Positions 41,732 to 56,125 of a stretch of DNA of 64,000 nt are shown one piece after another. Positions within the stretch are counted from its first letter, which is position 1; the number at the start of each line of letters is the position of its first letter. Under the pieces are notes generated by a model, which had not been told where the DNA came from, ran no database searches, and worked only from the letters and a program-made list of their open reading frames with translations. Both the position numbers and the translations under genes were made by a program. This DNA comes from Wuchereria bancrofti (taxonomy: Eukaryota; Nematoda; Chromadorea; Rhabditida; Onchocercidae): positions 4,262,399 through 4,326,398 of the forward strand of contig SSBO01000001.1 of assembly GCA_005281725.1 (NCBI GenBank), given 5' to 3'.

Positions 41732-43048
41732 CGACTAGAGAACAAAAAAAAATATGTCAAAGCAGAAATGAATAAATATAACTGTAGTGTAGGCTTACCT
41801 CATAATATAGATTAAAGGAGCAGTAAAACGTTTCTAAAAATAGTACCAAAAGATCAGAAGCTAAATTTTGCACTTAATTTGCTGAACAGTTTGGGATAAA
41901 GCGCAGCAACAGTAAAACATACAAGCGAAATGCACCGAGGCAACGCCAATTGTGTTAGATTTACAAGTTTTTCAACATCATCGTATTTATAAGACACTAC
42001 AAACTTTAGAATTTTGTAACACATATACCAAATAGAACTAGCCATGAACGTGAAATTTTCGTTAATTTAATACTGCTCATGATAAACTTTGAACTTAAAT
42101 TAATATTCTCCTTCATCCACCCGCAACCATAACAAAAATACTATGAAGAGAAAATTACCATATTACTGAAAAAGACAGACATTCCTAGCATTGTGATACA
42201 GTGTACTGTTTTCAACATTTCAACAGGAGGAAATGCATCTTTTTTTTTCTATGAAAAATAGCTATGCATACTTCGCCTCTTCCTTATTTATTAGTTTCAG
42301 ATTAGTAAAAACCAGTTATATGCCATCCAGCGATACTGAAAGATGCCGCATAAAAATTCGGCTTAAAGATTTAGAAAAGAACATATAATAATGCATTCAT
42401 AGACAATCCGCTCCTGAATGAAATCAATAGTTGCAGAGAATCAAAGAAAAAGATATGGCGATCCAAAAATGCATCCTTTCTTTGAAATAAGCATAAAATA
42501 ATGAGAAAAACATTTTTGTCAAAATACATAAATGGATTCCATAACATTTCTTTATGAATCTCCCGATTAAAACGAGAAATACAAGAAACATTTCTTAAGA
42601 TAATAGTAATTACCTCCGTTATAACAAAACGAAGTTATGAAATCAGTGCACCGAAATTACTTGATATGGAACGGCCATTTATGACAAATCATAATAATAA
42701 ACACAAAAATACCAAAAAAAAAATGAAGTGTGCCGTGGAATATCTTTCTTCCAAGTGAAACATAAAGAAATTATTTGAAAAAAAAAAAAAACAATTCATA
42801 GTAACTCAGTATATTCCCCACAGCACTCATTAATCATGATAATTAACTGCAATTCCCGAAACTAAATAACTTAATCAGAGGCGTTCGGTAGATTCAGTAA
42901 ATCTAAAAGAGTGATTTTAAAAATTTCCCCATCTTCAATGCTTTTCTGAATAAGTATATTTATCAAGTGACTTCACATCCTAAACAATTGAAGAACATCA
43001 AAAATCACCACTTTTGGAGAATTAAAAATTGAATGATACAAAGAAATT
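41732..43048. other. Intergenic, downstream of SMG6
   Basis: No gene supported. AT-rich with A runs near 42713-42722 and 42779-42793. It should contain the SMG6 3' untranslated region. Confidence 0.55.
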
Positions 43049-46000
43049 CTATCTAAGAGATGCCCATTTCATGAAACTTGGCACTGTCCTGCACGGTATA
43101 TTTTCGCATATAGCTTTGATATTCAATGCACGATCTTCAGTTAATAAAACAACACTTCGGTAAAGTTTTGTTAGCTGTTCTGTATCCATAATAGATACCG
43201 ATGGTGATTGTGCTGTTGCTATAGCATTTGGAGGTTTAGCTCGAGTTTTCGCAAAGTTCACACAGCTTGACAGAATAAAATCGTCATTCACTGCCTGAAA
43301 TTTTATCCTGCTTACATCTTGATAACCTTGATAAATTATGTAGATTTTAAAACTGGAAGCATAACACCAATATCTGAATATTTATGTATAAAAGTGATAC
43401 AGAATGTAGAAGAGATAAACTAACTTTTTTTGCAATCTCTGTTAATTTTATTTTTCTGTATTGCAATTTTTTCCCCAAGAAACATCCCACATTTCTGCTT
43501 CTATGTATTCTTAAAATAAAAAGCAAGAAATCGAACTTTCAATTCTCCTGAAGCGCAAGTTTCCTCCGTAGCAAACATGAGCGAAGTTAGCAGATTTCCT
43601 TTACTGGTTATTGTGTAGATCTGAGGTACTTGTTTGCCAACCAAATCTTTTAGATAAGCGACTGCCTCTTTCGCTCGTTCACCAACCCAGTAATCTTGAA
43701 AATCATCTAACGCTCCAACAGCGGGTTTTGGCGAAGGAGAAAGGCGTGAAAGATTCTCTAATTCTGAGAAAACTGAAATTTTTGAACTTTCACTTTTACT
43801 CGTAAAGAAAGGCGAAAATTGAATATGAAAATCAGCAGATATATTTTTAAATAATACCAGTTGTTGGTACAAGTACAGTGAATCGGTGACTTTCAACAAT
43901 TTTTTTAATAGACGCCAAGTGGTCAATAAACGTATTCGTATCTGGCACCAAATACTTCGGACGCACTTCAATAATCACTCGATTTCCCATCGTTTCACGT
44001 TCCAGAAGCTTCTTGAAATTAGTAATTTGATTTTAAGTTTGAAAAAATTTATAACTGTAGTTCTTCCCATTTCAAGATTAGTCCTACCCCTTATATCAGA
44101 TATATCCATTTCTTTTCAAATAAATCAAGAATTCAATAAAATTGAAAGGTTGAAAACTTTTTAATTCTGAAAACATACCTGTTTTATTTGATTTTCGCGA
44201 ACCGTTTGTCTATAATGTTTGTACTCGTCGGAAAAATGACTCTGAAAAATAGTGCGTAATGATGAACACAATGAGAAAAAGAAATCACTGTTGCACATAT
44301 TACATGTGAATTAAGATATAGGTGTTAAGAAATAACTTTTCATATTATGAGCACAAAAAATATCGAGTATTTGTAAACTTATTATATTATATCGAATTAT
44401 ATCGATATTATATTAAAATATTATATCGAGTTTGCAAACTTACTAAATCTTGCTCCATTGCTTCATGTGCAAATTCTAAGTTATCAAACTGCCGATCAAA
44501 GTTAGCAATAGATTTTCTTGTTTCCATACTTTGAACGGTAACCGGTGAAGTACAACGGGTTGCAGCAAAACAACGCAAATACTCATCGAATCCAAAGCAC
44601 GGTAATTCTGAGCCATCCAAATATTCTGCTGTTGATAAAAGGGACGATAAACGAGCATGAAGAGCCAGAAGAGATAGCTGAAATTACAAATTTTTGCTGG
44701 ATAAGAAAACTTCTGACATGTGATTCAGGATGGTGTGATTCATTTGATCAAGATAATTTCCAGTTAGGAACAAAAAGCCGAAAAAAATTCCAATCATTAA
44801 AGTTCTTGAAGGTGGACGAAGAGATAATCGTGAACCCTTTCAAGGGCTTTACCTTTGATTCATACTGATTCGTACGAAAAATACTAATGACGCAAATTTA
44901 AGTTATTTTTCAAACTACAAGTTGCTTACATTATTGTGAAGATCGATGTTTTCTAAGGATAGCATCCGTAACGATTTCGGCAATACCGTAAACACATCAA
45001 TAAAGGATGCCAAAAAAACTGCTTCCGGAAGTATAATTTCTACATATTCTTCCGATTTTCCTAAAAGACTTCAACTGGTATAATGAGATGTTACATTTAG
45101 ACTTTCTTCCATATAAGAATCGAAAATATGAAAGCAATAATGAATCACCAAGTTTTATTCTACGCTTTGTCTCATCCAATAAAGTAAAAACAACTGACCA
45201 TCAGACTGTGTAACAGTCCTTGATAAAATTCCTTTAGATTCAGCGTTTACTAAAGTATTCGCAATATCGGCAAATAATTTCCAAGTATCAACTTCTATAA
45301 GTGAAGTTTGGATGGATTCCAACGATGGCATACTTCTATATAGACGATTTACGGATGGCATCGATAACCACTCAGAAATAACAAAAACAGCTGGTAATAC
45401 TCGACGCGCCTAGAATATTTTGACTTTAGAATATGTGCTGTATGCATTTAAAAGGCAATTGCTGTTAGTAAAACCATTTCATACAATAAAAAAAACCTTT
45501 GAAGGCAAGCGAACAGAACCGTTCAGAATTTCCGACAAATCTGACAGCAGATCGTACACTGGTTTTAAAATTACTCCAAATAAACTTAAAACCATTTGTA
45601 CTGCTTGCTGCTGTTGTAAGGAACAAGTTCCTGGCTCACTATCTGAAATGAACAACAAAACGCCATGAACTGAATTTGGTGCAAACTCAAATTTTCACTT
45701 CATCATACTCAATATATGATACTGATCCTACAATAATCAATGACTTCTATTCTCCTGTTATTGTTCCCAAGATTTTACAAAACTCAGCTTCGTACAACTT
45801 CTCACATTTCGTATGCAGAAGGCTAGCAATATGGGAAAAATTCTTCATGATAAAAACACTACTAAAACACTCACCAGCTTTTACAATCACCATGTTAAAC
45901 AGAGGAGCCGCAATCAGTCATGGAAAGGAAATTTACTCATATGTTAAAAACGTCATGGAAATTTTATGATTTCGCAAAAAAAAAAAAAAAACTTACTTTT

Positions 46001-49000
46001 AAGAGTTAAGCTATGAACAGCGTAGAGAAAAAGAGTGCATAGTTGTACGAGGTGTAAAGACGAAAGTGGACACTCGTCACGTGATATTAACTGTGACAGT
46101 TGGAATAATGCTCGTTCACTGATACTATCATACTCCTCCATCCCAATTTTAGTAATAAGAAGTCCGGCTGTATGAAGCAAATATGGAACTGCCCGGCGGA
46201 ACAACTAGAAATTTAAATATGAAAAATATTTCTCTTTGTATGTTTTTGTAGGCCGCTTACTCATTTATGGGAAACTAATAAATCCAATGAGATCTAAGTC
46301 ATCGGTAGGAAAAACATGATTATAAATTGAAAATGGTTAAATTCAAACTTCAACAGTGGAAACTGATCGCAGTGCGTGGATAGCTCGATGGTCCGTAATA
46401 TCAGCATAATTCCGGGAGGAAAGCTTTCCATCTTGTGCAATCCAGATTTCTTGTGGCCTATCAGCCCGAACCGCAGCTGCTTCCGCTTCACGTGTAGCAG
46501 TATCACCAACGCGTGCATTGAACTCTATTTCAAATTCACTTACCTAAAAAAGAGTGTGCGAAACTACACAAGTAGACGTTACGGATTAAACTTTAATTCC
46601 CATAGGATTCTGAAGTACTGACCCTTTTGTTGAACAAAGACGTAAATTAGCCACGCTGGGATAAGATTAGAACAAACCTTTATTCCAACGAGACTAGATT
46701 AATCTTGCCCGACAAAAAGAAATCGAACTTTAGTCCTCCTTAATCTAGCAGTCTCAATAATATCCATTACGATATCATAAAATGGAGTCAAAATTTATGC
46801 AAACTGTAATAAATAGATATGCTTTCAAAATTCATACGAACGTATGAAACAAAACCTTCATTCAAATCACTTCACGTAAGAAAAAATGAGTCAGACATTA
46901 TCTCTACATAATGCTACCAAATATTTCGCATTATAGTCATTATCACTTCAGCGAGCTGTTTCTTTAAAAAATCTCAGTTTCTCCCCTGACTAGTCGAAAC
47001 AAAGCAGTGTTTATCTCACCAGCGCTGTAGATTTTAAAGAGCTTAGTACGTGATATAGTTCAACTAATTCAAATAAACCTTCTTTTGAACATGATTGAAA
47101 GCGGTGAAAAGTGGTTGTCGCGCGGTTTCAAAAGGATAGCGTGCTGCCAATGCCCGAACGTAGTAGAATATTACATCGATCCATTTTGACTGTAAAAGAA
47201 AAATTTATTCATAATTTTAAATCTTTTTTTCAAATCATATGACAAAACATTACCTATACTTGTGGTAAATGTCAAAGAAATAAAGACAAACTACGCAACA
47301 GCGACTTATGTGAACTGCGCAAATTACAAATAGAGTTTTCGACAATGATTATAAATTGTTAAAAAACAGTAATGTCAAGGGAACACTTCTCAGAAGAGCA
47401 GATATTAACAAAATAAATGCCACCACTTACGATGATAATAAGCAATGAAAATTAAAGATAACAGTTTTTAGCGATATTTTTTTTTTTGAGAGAGAGATTA
47501 ATAGGATCACTACTTTTATGTATGAAATATTCTTAAATTAAAAAAAAAGCCACGCTTGCTGAGCAATCCATATTATACAGTAATACAATAACAGGTACAA
47601 TAACTAAAACTACTTACTGAATACAACGTTTAAAACGATCTGCATGCTAAAAGTATCGTCGTATAAACTTGTTTGAGAAACTGCCTTAAATGTCAGGGTC
47701 AGTGTTTGTTTGGGAAGTTACATAAAAAGAAGTATAAATGGTACTTAAAGAGACAGCGATAGCAATGTCAGTCGAAGTGATCTCGAATCAGCATTCTTTG
47801 TCTGATTTTAAAAATCCTTTATTTTTGTTAGGGTTTAAACAAAAATATCGTTTGCATGAAGGATCCACTAAAAGCTCAAGAGTGCATTTTAATCAACGAT
47901 ACAGAGTGCACTTTAAATAAATAATCTGTATTTTATTCTGTGCTGTGCTTATTATTATAAAAAGCATCCAGTTAAATTCCAAATGATATTGAGGAGAAAG
48001 AACAAGAAACAGCAAATTCGTTACAACTTTTATAAAAATACTCCCTAATGCTGTAATTTGCCTAAAAAATGAGAAACTCTTGTAACTTGCAGAATTGTAA
48101 CTAAGAAACGTGAAAAATCCAGCCCACATAAATTTATCTGCATTACTTAAATAAGATAGGAGAAATCTCCTTAGAGATAGGAGAAAAAACTCTCGCCTAG
48201 AATAAATAGTACAGTAGAAGTAATAAACAGTTCACTTTTTTGACAAATATTTTCCATGCACGAGATGCAAAATTATTTCCGATATAACATCAGTGTAGAA
48301 TCAAATGTTCTTGATTTACCAGTAAAGTTTTTTCACATTATCTCATTTTTAAAACCATTATGATTAACTGAGATGTTAACTGAGAAGTACCGTAGCAATA
48401 TAACACCAGTGTAGAATCAATGTTCAATAAGAAATGCTCCAGAATATGAATAAACTTGAACAATTCTCCTCTGAATTGCTTATTTTCATTCAATTAAATG
48501 AAAAATCAAGCATGATTTAATAATTCAGTTACATTAGCAAATGAGTCAATCAGTCGAGGAGTCCGCTATAAAATATGGATTCCTGAGTGTTATTTTAAAA
48601 TTTTTACAAAATTCAAATAGTTATCAGATTTGCGTGTAAATTAATAGACCTCATAAACAGCGAGGAGAGCCAATTGATTGTAAGAACGTCCGTTCCCTGC
48701 AGCCAACTGTGCTGCTTTTTGGTACCACCTAAAAATTCAAAGAATGTTGTTTTTCGAAAAGACATCAATCAAAAACTTATTGAAGGAATTTGAGTAAATC
48801 AAATCATAATTATTTTTTGTAGAGAATGAACATAGAGAACTGCAACATACATTTTGATTACTTCTTATAATATGGATCTCAAATTAGAAAATGAAAAGCA
48901 GAAACTTACACTCTTGCATGTGAATAATCTTTAATACCTGAAACCATGCTACTGTAACGATGCAAATCACCAACTGAAACTGCCAGTCTCTGAACAGACA

Positions 49001-52000
49001 ACAGAGCTACCTGAAAATGCAAACTACTCTAATTGCACAGAATTTTTGAAAGTGAAGGGCAGCAAAACGACTGATACACCTCACTATGGATGTGATAGAA
49101 TGACATTTCCTTTGAGACTAACGAAAAATATCAATTACTAACAGACGTTATTTACAATTATTTTTGATTTCTTGATTGTTCTTGATAGTCGGCTATTCCG
49201 TCTTAATAGCTATTAAGTATTACTGATTTAATAAAATTAGTGTTTGGGAAATATGATATCAACTACAAGTTTTTGTCCGTTATTCTAAAATTAATGTGAA
49301 AGATTTTGTTTTGGGATTAGCGATAAAGACGAAAACATCAAAACGGAAGCACTAGGCCAAATTGAAAATCACCCCAACCTTAATGATGTGATCCGTCGCT
49401 TCATGAATCGCAGAACCAGTCAGTATACATCCAACGAAATCATCTAATGGTAGATTTGAAGGCCAGTACAGATAGTCATCGATAATAAAACCAAATGCTA
49501 CTTCATACTTATTCAACAGCAGTGCATAAAAAGCCAGACCCTGTAAAAAATTAGAAAATTACAAAAAAAGACAGTTTCAGGTTCAAATTAAACACTGAAA
49601 TTAATAAAGCAATTTTTATAAATTAATATCAACTTTTCTCATATTTGAACTATATCCTATTCTACTGTCATGTTTCAGCATTGCTATTTTATCTGCTTAA
49701 TAATTTTGAAAGACTGATAATTATCAGATTTCTGGGGACGAAAATTTTGTGCTTAAATCAAGAAATATCATTATTAGTCTCTAATTCTTTTAAAAATGTC
49801 TCCGTGTTCGGTATCATCACTTAGGGATGCTTGAGTAGCTTCCAGGTTTCAATTTCAACTTTAATTCCGAATCACATGATAGCTTCGGGTGATAAGCAAG
49901 ACAGCTGCAAATTAAGCATTGCTATATTTGCTGATATACAACTGGTGGGCAAATATATTTTATATTTGCTCATAAAAGCTTGTCTCTAGAAAAAATCTTA
50001 TTTTTCAAAAACAAGTTAAGAAATGTAAAACCTGCTGGATAAGTTTTGATAAATTTGAGCGAAAAATGCGAGAGGAATTCCCCGTTGAATTACTTGCAGC
50101 GCGCAGAGCTTCTATGGATGTGTAAAAGCACTGTTTCCATAAATGTTGCTCCAGATTCATTGTATAAGTATAGCTGATATTTCTTGTCACAATTGATAAA
50201 TAAAGTCTCGATAATGATTCACTGGAATAATTATATGTGACCATTATTAACACTTAAACCTTTGTGAAAACGGGAGTTCTAGAGAACTTTTTAGATTCTG
50301 GCATATGTGATTCTGCTAAAATAAAATCTCATTCTCTTTTCACTTTATATAGACCAGTTCATTAATACCAACCAAATACAACCGTGGATTTCAAAAAAAA
50401 AAACCGATCTCTCTAACATTTTTCATTAGACAGCACTACTACCACTTTATACTATGTTTTTATATTATTACATCATTAAACGACATTATTAAAAATTATT
50501 TTTCCCACAACGCAGAAAATCACGAAAAATCTAATGAACCTGGCCACGAGGATTTCTTCACCAGCACTTAGATCCGCAAACTCTGTTATTCGATCGATCA
50601 ACCGATTAATTGTGTCATTCAGTATCTGAATTTGTGGACCCTCTTTGCATGAAATTTCCAAATGTATTGGCCATTCAGTAGGTGGTAGTTCCCTTCGAAA
50701 TCTATTACTTTTCGTCCTTCCCAATGATGATTCTGAAATACAACGGCTTTCAGTGGTTCTGAAGCATTATGCATTTAAATTTCAAAGACCAACTAAAATC
50801 TAGAAATCTATGCAATTGAGATGTTATAATTAGAAAAAAAAAGTGAAATACCTAGTTTTTTTTGGAACTTGTAATTTTTTTCAAACGACGATATAAAAAC
50901 CCACCATTTGAAACTTCCGTCAAAAGAGTTGCTGATCCAACAGATGCTGATGGTACATCAGAATATTTCTCTCCGTCTCGAAAGTTTCTCAGCTCAACTT
51001 TCTTCAGTCCTCTAATACCCTTGATAGGTGCAGACGATGTCGCTTTCAGGATATTAGATGCTGGGACACTATAGTAAAATCACTAAAGGCTACACATTAA
51101 AGCTATAAGAACTAACAGTATTAAACAAAATATCAGTTAAAACTATCCACAACGAAATCCTCACATAAAATTTTTATTATCATACTTCAAGTCGCTATCT
51201 CTGTTACTAGTGCGTGTATTATTCTGAGTATACTGTGAAGTTGCAGATCTATGGCTCACAACTACTTCTGTTTCTCCTAGATTGTGCTGCTTCCTAAATA
51301 ATGCGATACGGAAATTCAATATTGGGTATTTTATTATGAAGTTATCAATTTTTACAGAAACAGAAGACTTCACAATTGAAAAGTTAAAGAAGCTAAAGGC
51401 TAGAAAACAAACGAATAAAACAAATATTACTGGAGCAAAAATACTTTAATTCGCCCTTTTCATTTCACCAATCTCTTGAAAGTTAACCTCATTTTCCATC
51501 GATTTCCGCGTTTATTTCGTCCTCTGTTTTCATGTCCGCCCCGGTGAGTGCAATTGGTAGTCGAATCACCTGATCTGGGAACTAAAAAACAAAAAACATA
51601 AGCTTTATTATCATTCCAATAGTCTAATTGAAATTTTTTCAACATGTTCTGAAAAAAAAAATCTTATGAATAAAAAAGACTACAAAATGTCTGTGAATAA
51701 AACTTCATTCACATTCACATGATACTTTCTCGTAAATACAGATAGAGATGCATTTTCCAAGGACTGAAAAAAAAAAAACCTCGGTTAACATCCAGATAAC
51801 AGGTTTCTACTTTGTTTCCATTGTCTTGCGTAGAAAAATTTAATGTCGTCTTTCTGTCATCGTTAGTTGGTGTTCTTTCACCACTCCCACCTTCTATGTC
51901 CCTCTGTTCTTCGATACTTTCGGCAATACTTGATGTTTGACTTGTGAAGCTATCTGTTAAAAACCAGGTTCAAAAACCAACTTGTAAAAAGCAAAAAAAA

Positions 52001-55000
52001 GCAGGAGTCGTGATGAGTCTTTGCAAGTGCAAATACGCTTTAAATCAACTGTTAAATTCAAAAATTTTTAGGGAAAGGAAAATCACCATTTCGCTGTCTT
52101 GGTAGATTAGTAAAACGACGTCCACGTCCAACCGATGGATCCTTAATGTTTCTAGAGTATAAGCGACTGAAACCATTACTACCATTGCTAGCTCCTGAAC
52201 GATTTTGAAATTTAGAAAGAGATTCGAGACCACGTCGAGATCTTTTATTCTGAGAACCTGAAGGGTTTGTTTGTGGTGGGTGTTTCTCAGTTGTACGTTC
52301 CTGTTCCTCTCGTTCTTTCTGAAAAATTTCACTTTATCTAGTTCTCATCGAATTAAGTGATTATCATGATTGTCGCATCAACAAAGTTTTCTAACTACTC
52401 AGAAAAGATATTTTAATGAACGTTAACACTAAAGAAGGAATTATTTAAAAAAAAAAGCTACCTTACGTCGTTCCTCAGCTTCCACTTCTGAACTCCAGTC
52501 AAATGAAGCCAAATCGATCGAATCAAGACTAGCATATAAATCCTAAATGAAAACCAACTGAATTACATTAATTTTGCTTTTATAAACTAACCTTAAGAGT
52601 AAGCACAATCTTTCCAATGGAAAAAAATTAAGTAATTTGCTTCATCTTATATCCAAGAAGTTCGAAAATAACAAAGCAACAATAAATATTGGGAGAATCC
52701 ATCTGTAAAAATACATATAAGAAAAACATGAACACAGAGATGTCAAATTAAACGGAACTCCAAGAGTGTGAATGTTTAGAAAGAAGCCAAAATCTTAGCA
52801 GCAAAAGATTGCTTAATTCATATTTTCATTATAACGATAAACGAACTATGATGTTCCCGGACAATGAACCCTAACCTAAAAAAAAAAAAATAGAAATGAC
52901 TTTAGTAGGACAGAAGAACAAAGGTGACCTCGACAATGAAGATTATTAATGTTTTCTTGTATTAAAGACTGCCACATAGAGCTTTTTTTATTTATATTTC
53001 TTACTTCAAGTAATGGAAATTATTCAATTTTATACTCCCAATAAAATTTTATAAACATTATATTCTAAATTAAGAAAACGGCCAAAAAACCTGAAAGGAT
53101 ATATGTTTTGATACTGCTTTAGATTTGTTCGTCAAAATTTCATTCCTTCCAGCATCCTAAAAAAAATCAAGAGTTTAACCAAACAAATAACATGCTCGTG
53201 TTCAAATGATCTAAATATCTAGTAGCTTCGTTAATTTGATCTTTTTATTCATTTCCATTGCACGAGTGGAAAGTAAAAAATTAATAGAAATCTGTGTCTC
53301 TCCTCTATACATACATATATACACCAAAAAGTTCAAGTCTTTACGATTATGTTTAACTTCATCAAAAAGATCGTGCAAGGAATTAATAATTTCGAGTTCT
53401 CCCAAGTTCCACTGATTTAAACGATCACATGGAAATAAGCTTTAATGGGTACTTTTATTTTATTTTATTTTTTGTATAGATTTACACATGCTATGCAAAC
53501 TAAGGAAAAAAAAAGAAACTCGCATTTTCGAAATGCGTAATATGCATTTTGTATAAAACGCATTTAACTGTTTTTAGTTAACATTACACCGAACAAACCT
53601 GATTATTATCTTGTGGTATATTACTAGTTCGGTCGATACAACTATTCTTGTTGTTTCGGTGACGACAATGCTTGAAATCTTCCGATTGATTGCTTCTGAA
53701 AGACCAGTCTCGCTGGCGATTCAGTGGACTACGACGATCAAAGCTTGTTCGGCTTAGACCAATTCCATCAGCGTATAGCAGTCCCTGAATGAAATTTAAG
53801 AAAAATATAAATAGAACATTGATAACACACAATAACAATTTCCTGAAATACTTTCATTACAGATTCTACTGATTCAAACAGACATAAAAAAAAATGCCTG
53901 TTAGCAAGTTCTATCTTTCCATATTTTATTACCGTGTACTGATCAAAAAGTCATAATTGATCATCACGACGAAATCGAACGGAACGTTGTCTTGCTCATT
54001 TAAATGAACCTTCTCCATACATAGTTTTAAATGACGAAATCCTCCTATATTTTTCTACAATTCCCTTCTATCTATCATTAGGTGATAAATTATATGAACT
54101 AACACGGATTTGTCATTTGCTGGTAGGAAAAGATAAGGTTCTTTCAAACAACAGATCGGAAAATACTTATGGATTCGACTAAATAACATCCTTCATCAAA
54201 CGACTCTGAGTGTCACAGATCACCTGCTTTGCTTTACGGTACATTTATTTTTACTGACTAAATTTGAGCCACGATATATCTTTTGTCATTATACACAATC
54301 AAACAAAAAACTCCCTTACATTGTTCAAAAACATTTCCTTTTATAGCATTATTGGAAAAGAATTAGTTCTAAAATGTCCTAAATTGTTCTACACTTCACC
54401 AAAATCATAGGGCAATGGCAAGGTGAAATATCCGTTTGAGTTACGCTTTCCATCTCCACTACAGTAACTCTCCTATTGTGATAATAATATATCGTCAATA
54501 ATGAATAACACACGATAAATCTATTAACGATGCATGAAATATTAATTCATCCTAATAATTTCTAATTTTTAAAAAATATTGAATAAGCTGTATTCCCGGG
54601 ATACAAATTTAAAAAAAAGAGTATCAAAATACTGAAAAAAAGTGAACGAATATTAAAAATTAAATAATATTCATCAAGAAGTGTATGATGTTCCAAGATG
54701 TTTCCTAGCAGCTGAAAAATTTATGTCCAGAACAAAAAAACGATTTTGAGGAGATGAAAAATCCAATCTCGAATTCAAAGACCAAACGACTAAGACCAAT
54801 TCAGAAATTAAAAATACTAACACCTGGAGGAGATGAATTTAGATCGAATATTTCTTTTTGATTCCGTGAAGATACCTTGCTTCCAAATTGTGAACTGGCA
54901 GGGCCATTACAAAGATATATTTCATTATCTGTAGAGCAGCCTTCACAAAGTGATTCAGAGCTCTAAAACTGCAAAACAATACGAAAATGTTTCAAATTGC

Positions 55001-56125
55001 TGATCATTGAAGCAAAGAATTTTCAAAAATCGAACAAACAGTCGCTTAGTTCTGATAGGAACGAATAAATCTTTTGCATTCTTTTTTAAAGATAAACAAC
55101 GCACGTCAATATTACAACATATCTATCAACACACATATATAACAATAAATATAGGTTAAGATTGTCTTAAGCAATTCTAGAGAACTGACTGTAAATATGC
55201 GTGATAGCAGTCCAGAGTCTTTCCGTAGAAGAATCTGGACTGTTGTCGAATACATAGAACTGAAGTACAGCACAGATTTCCTAAATTTCCTAAATTAGTC
55301 TTCGAATTAATTGAATTAAGAAAATTAAAGGCTATGTTTAAGCTCTATTCAGAACAATTAGATACAGGACAAGTAAACAAATACCAATGCAGATTTAAGT
55401 ACTGATCAATTTAACTACTAAAGATGAAAATAGGGAAAAAACGTACGTAACAATTGTTAGAACTGGAATATTTTCGTCTGCCAGGTCGTCTTTTTGGAGA
55501 ACCAAAATTGTCTGCAAGATGATCGTATAAATTGTTGATGCTGTTGCTGCTTTTCCGCAATGATTTATTAGAATTTTCTTCTGCTTTGTACGTGCCACCA
55601 TTTAACGAACAGTTGCTATTGCGTTGTCGACTACCAACATGAGAATTCAAATTAACATAACCTGAAAAAATACGAAATTTAAACTGTTAAGTAAGATTAT
55701 GAAAACTTGAGCAATTCTGCATACAGGAAAACACAGCGTACAGATACTCAAATTAACTTCATCCATTAAAACTATTCCTTTTCATGACTTTTTCTAAATA
55801 ATATTTTGAAATCGTTTCACATTTAATAGAAATCAAAAAATCAGCAAAATTCTTCTGGCATTTATCTTATTACCAACCGACGGAATGAACTTTGAACTTC
55901 CTGGAACTTCCCGAAATTTACGGCTAAACCTCAAAATTGCAAAAATTTACCTTTTACGGTATTCACTGACTTCGCTGACTGTTCGGTGTTTGCATTTTTC
56001 TCTCTGGAATCCACCTTCCTGCCAACTGCAGCAGTCCTTAACATTCTAGGACAGTAAAGCTGCATAGTAGGGCGAACCTTACGTGTTCTATCGTTTCGCG
56101 TTGTTTTTGATGAATCTTTAGACAT
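43049..56125 (-). CDS. smg-6: SMG6/EST1A nonsense-mediated mRNA decay endonuclease
   Basis: Twenty-seven exons, all phases consistent, about 1438 residues (human SMG6 is similar in size): 56125-55951, 55661-55447, 54962-54822, 53784-53599, 53156-53091, 52542-52462, 52318-52087, 51953-51780, 51581-51488, 51293-51165, 51068-50905, 50732-50540, 50221-50032, 49540-49379, 49010-48910, 48728-48650, 47189-47079, 46543-46349, 46204-45997, 45642-45497, 45409-45199, 45060-44930, 44677-44444, 44241-44179, 44011-43858, 43772-43537, 43294-43049. The N-terminus has RPTMQLYCPR (residues 18-27), like an exon-junction-complex-binding motif, then basic Ser/Asn-rich sequence and an RG patch. The EST1/14-3-3-like region has NLEQHLWKQCFY and WYQKAAQLAAGNGRSYNQLA. 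The C-terminal PIN nuclease has YLVPDTNTFIDHL, VNDDFIL and LLTEDRALNIKA, so its acidic centre looks intact. SMG6 cuts mRNAs near premature stops (family knowledge). The ATG directly follows GGGCAG, a likely trans-splice site. Confidence 0.95.
48282..48424. repeat. 28-bp imperfect direct repeat in SMG6 intron
   Basis: ATATAACAYCAGTGTAGAAT followed by CAAATGTTC or CAATGTTC occurs at 48282-48310 and 48397-48424. Intronic, with no visible role. Confidence 0.75.
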
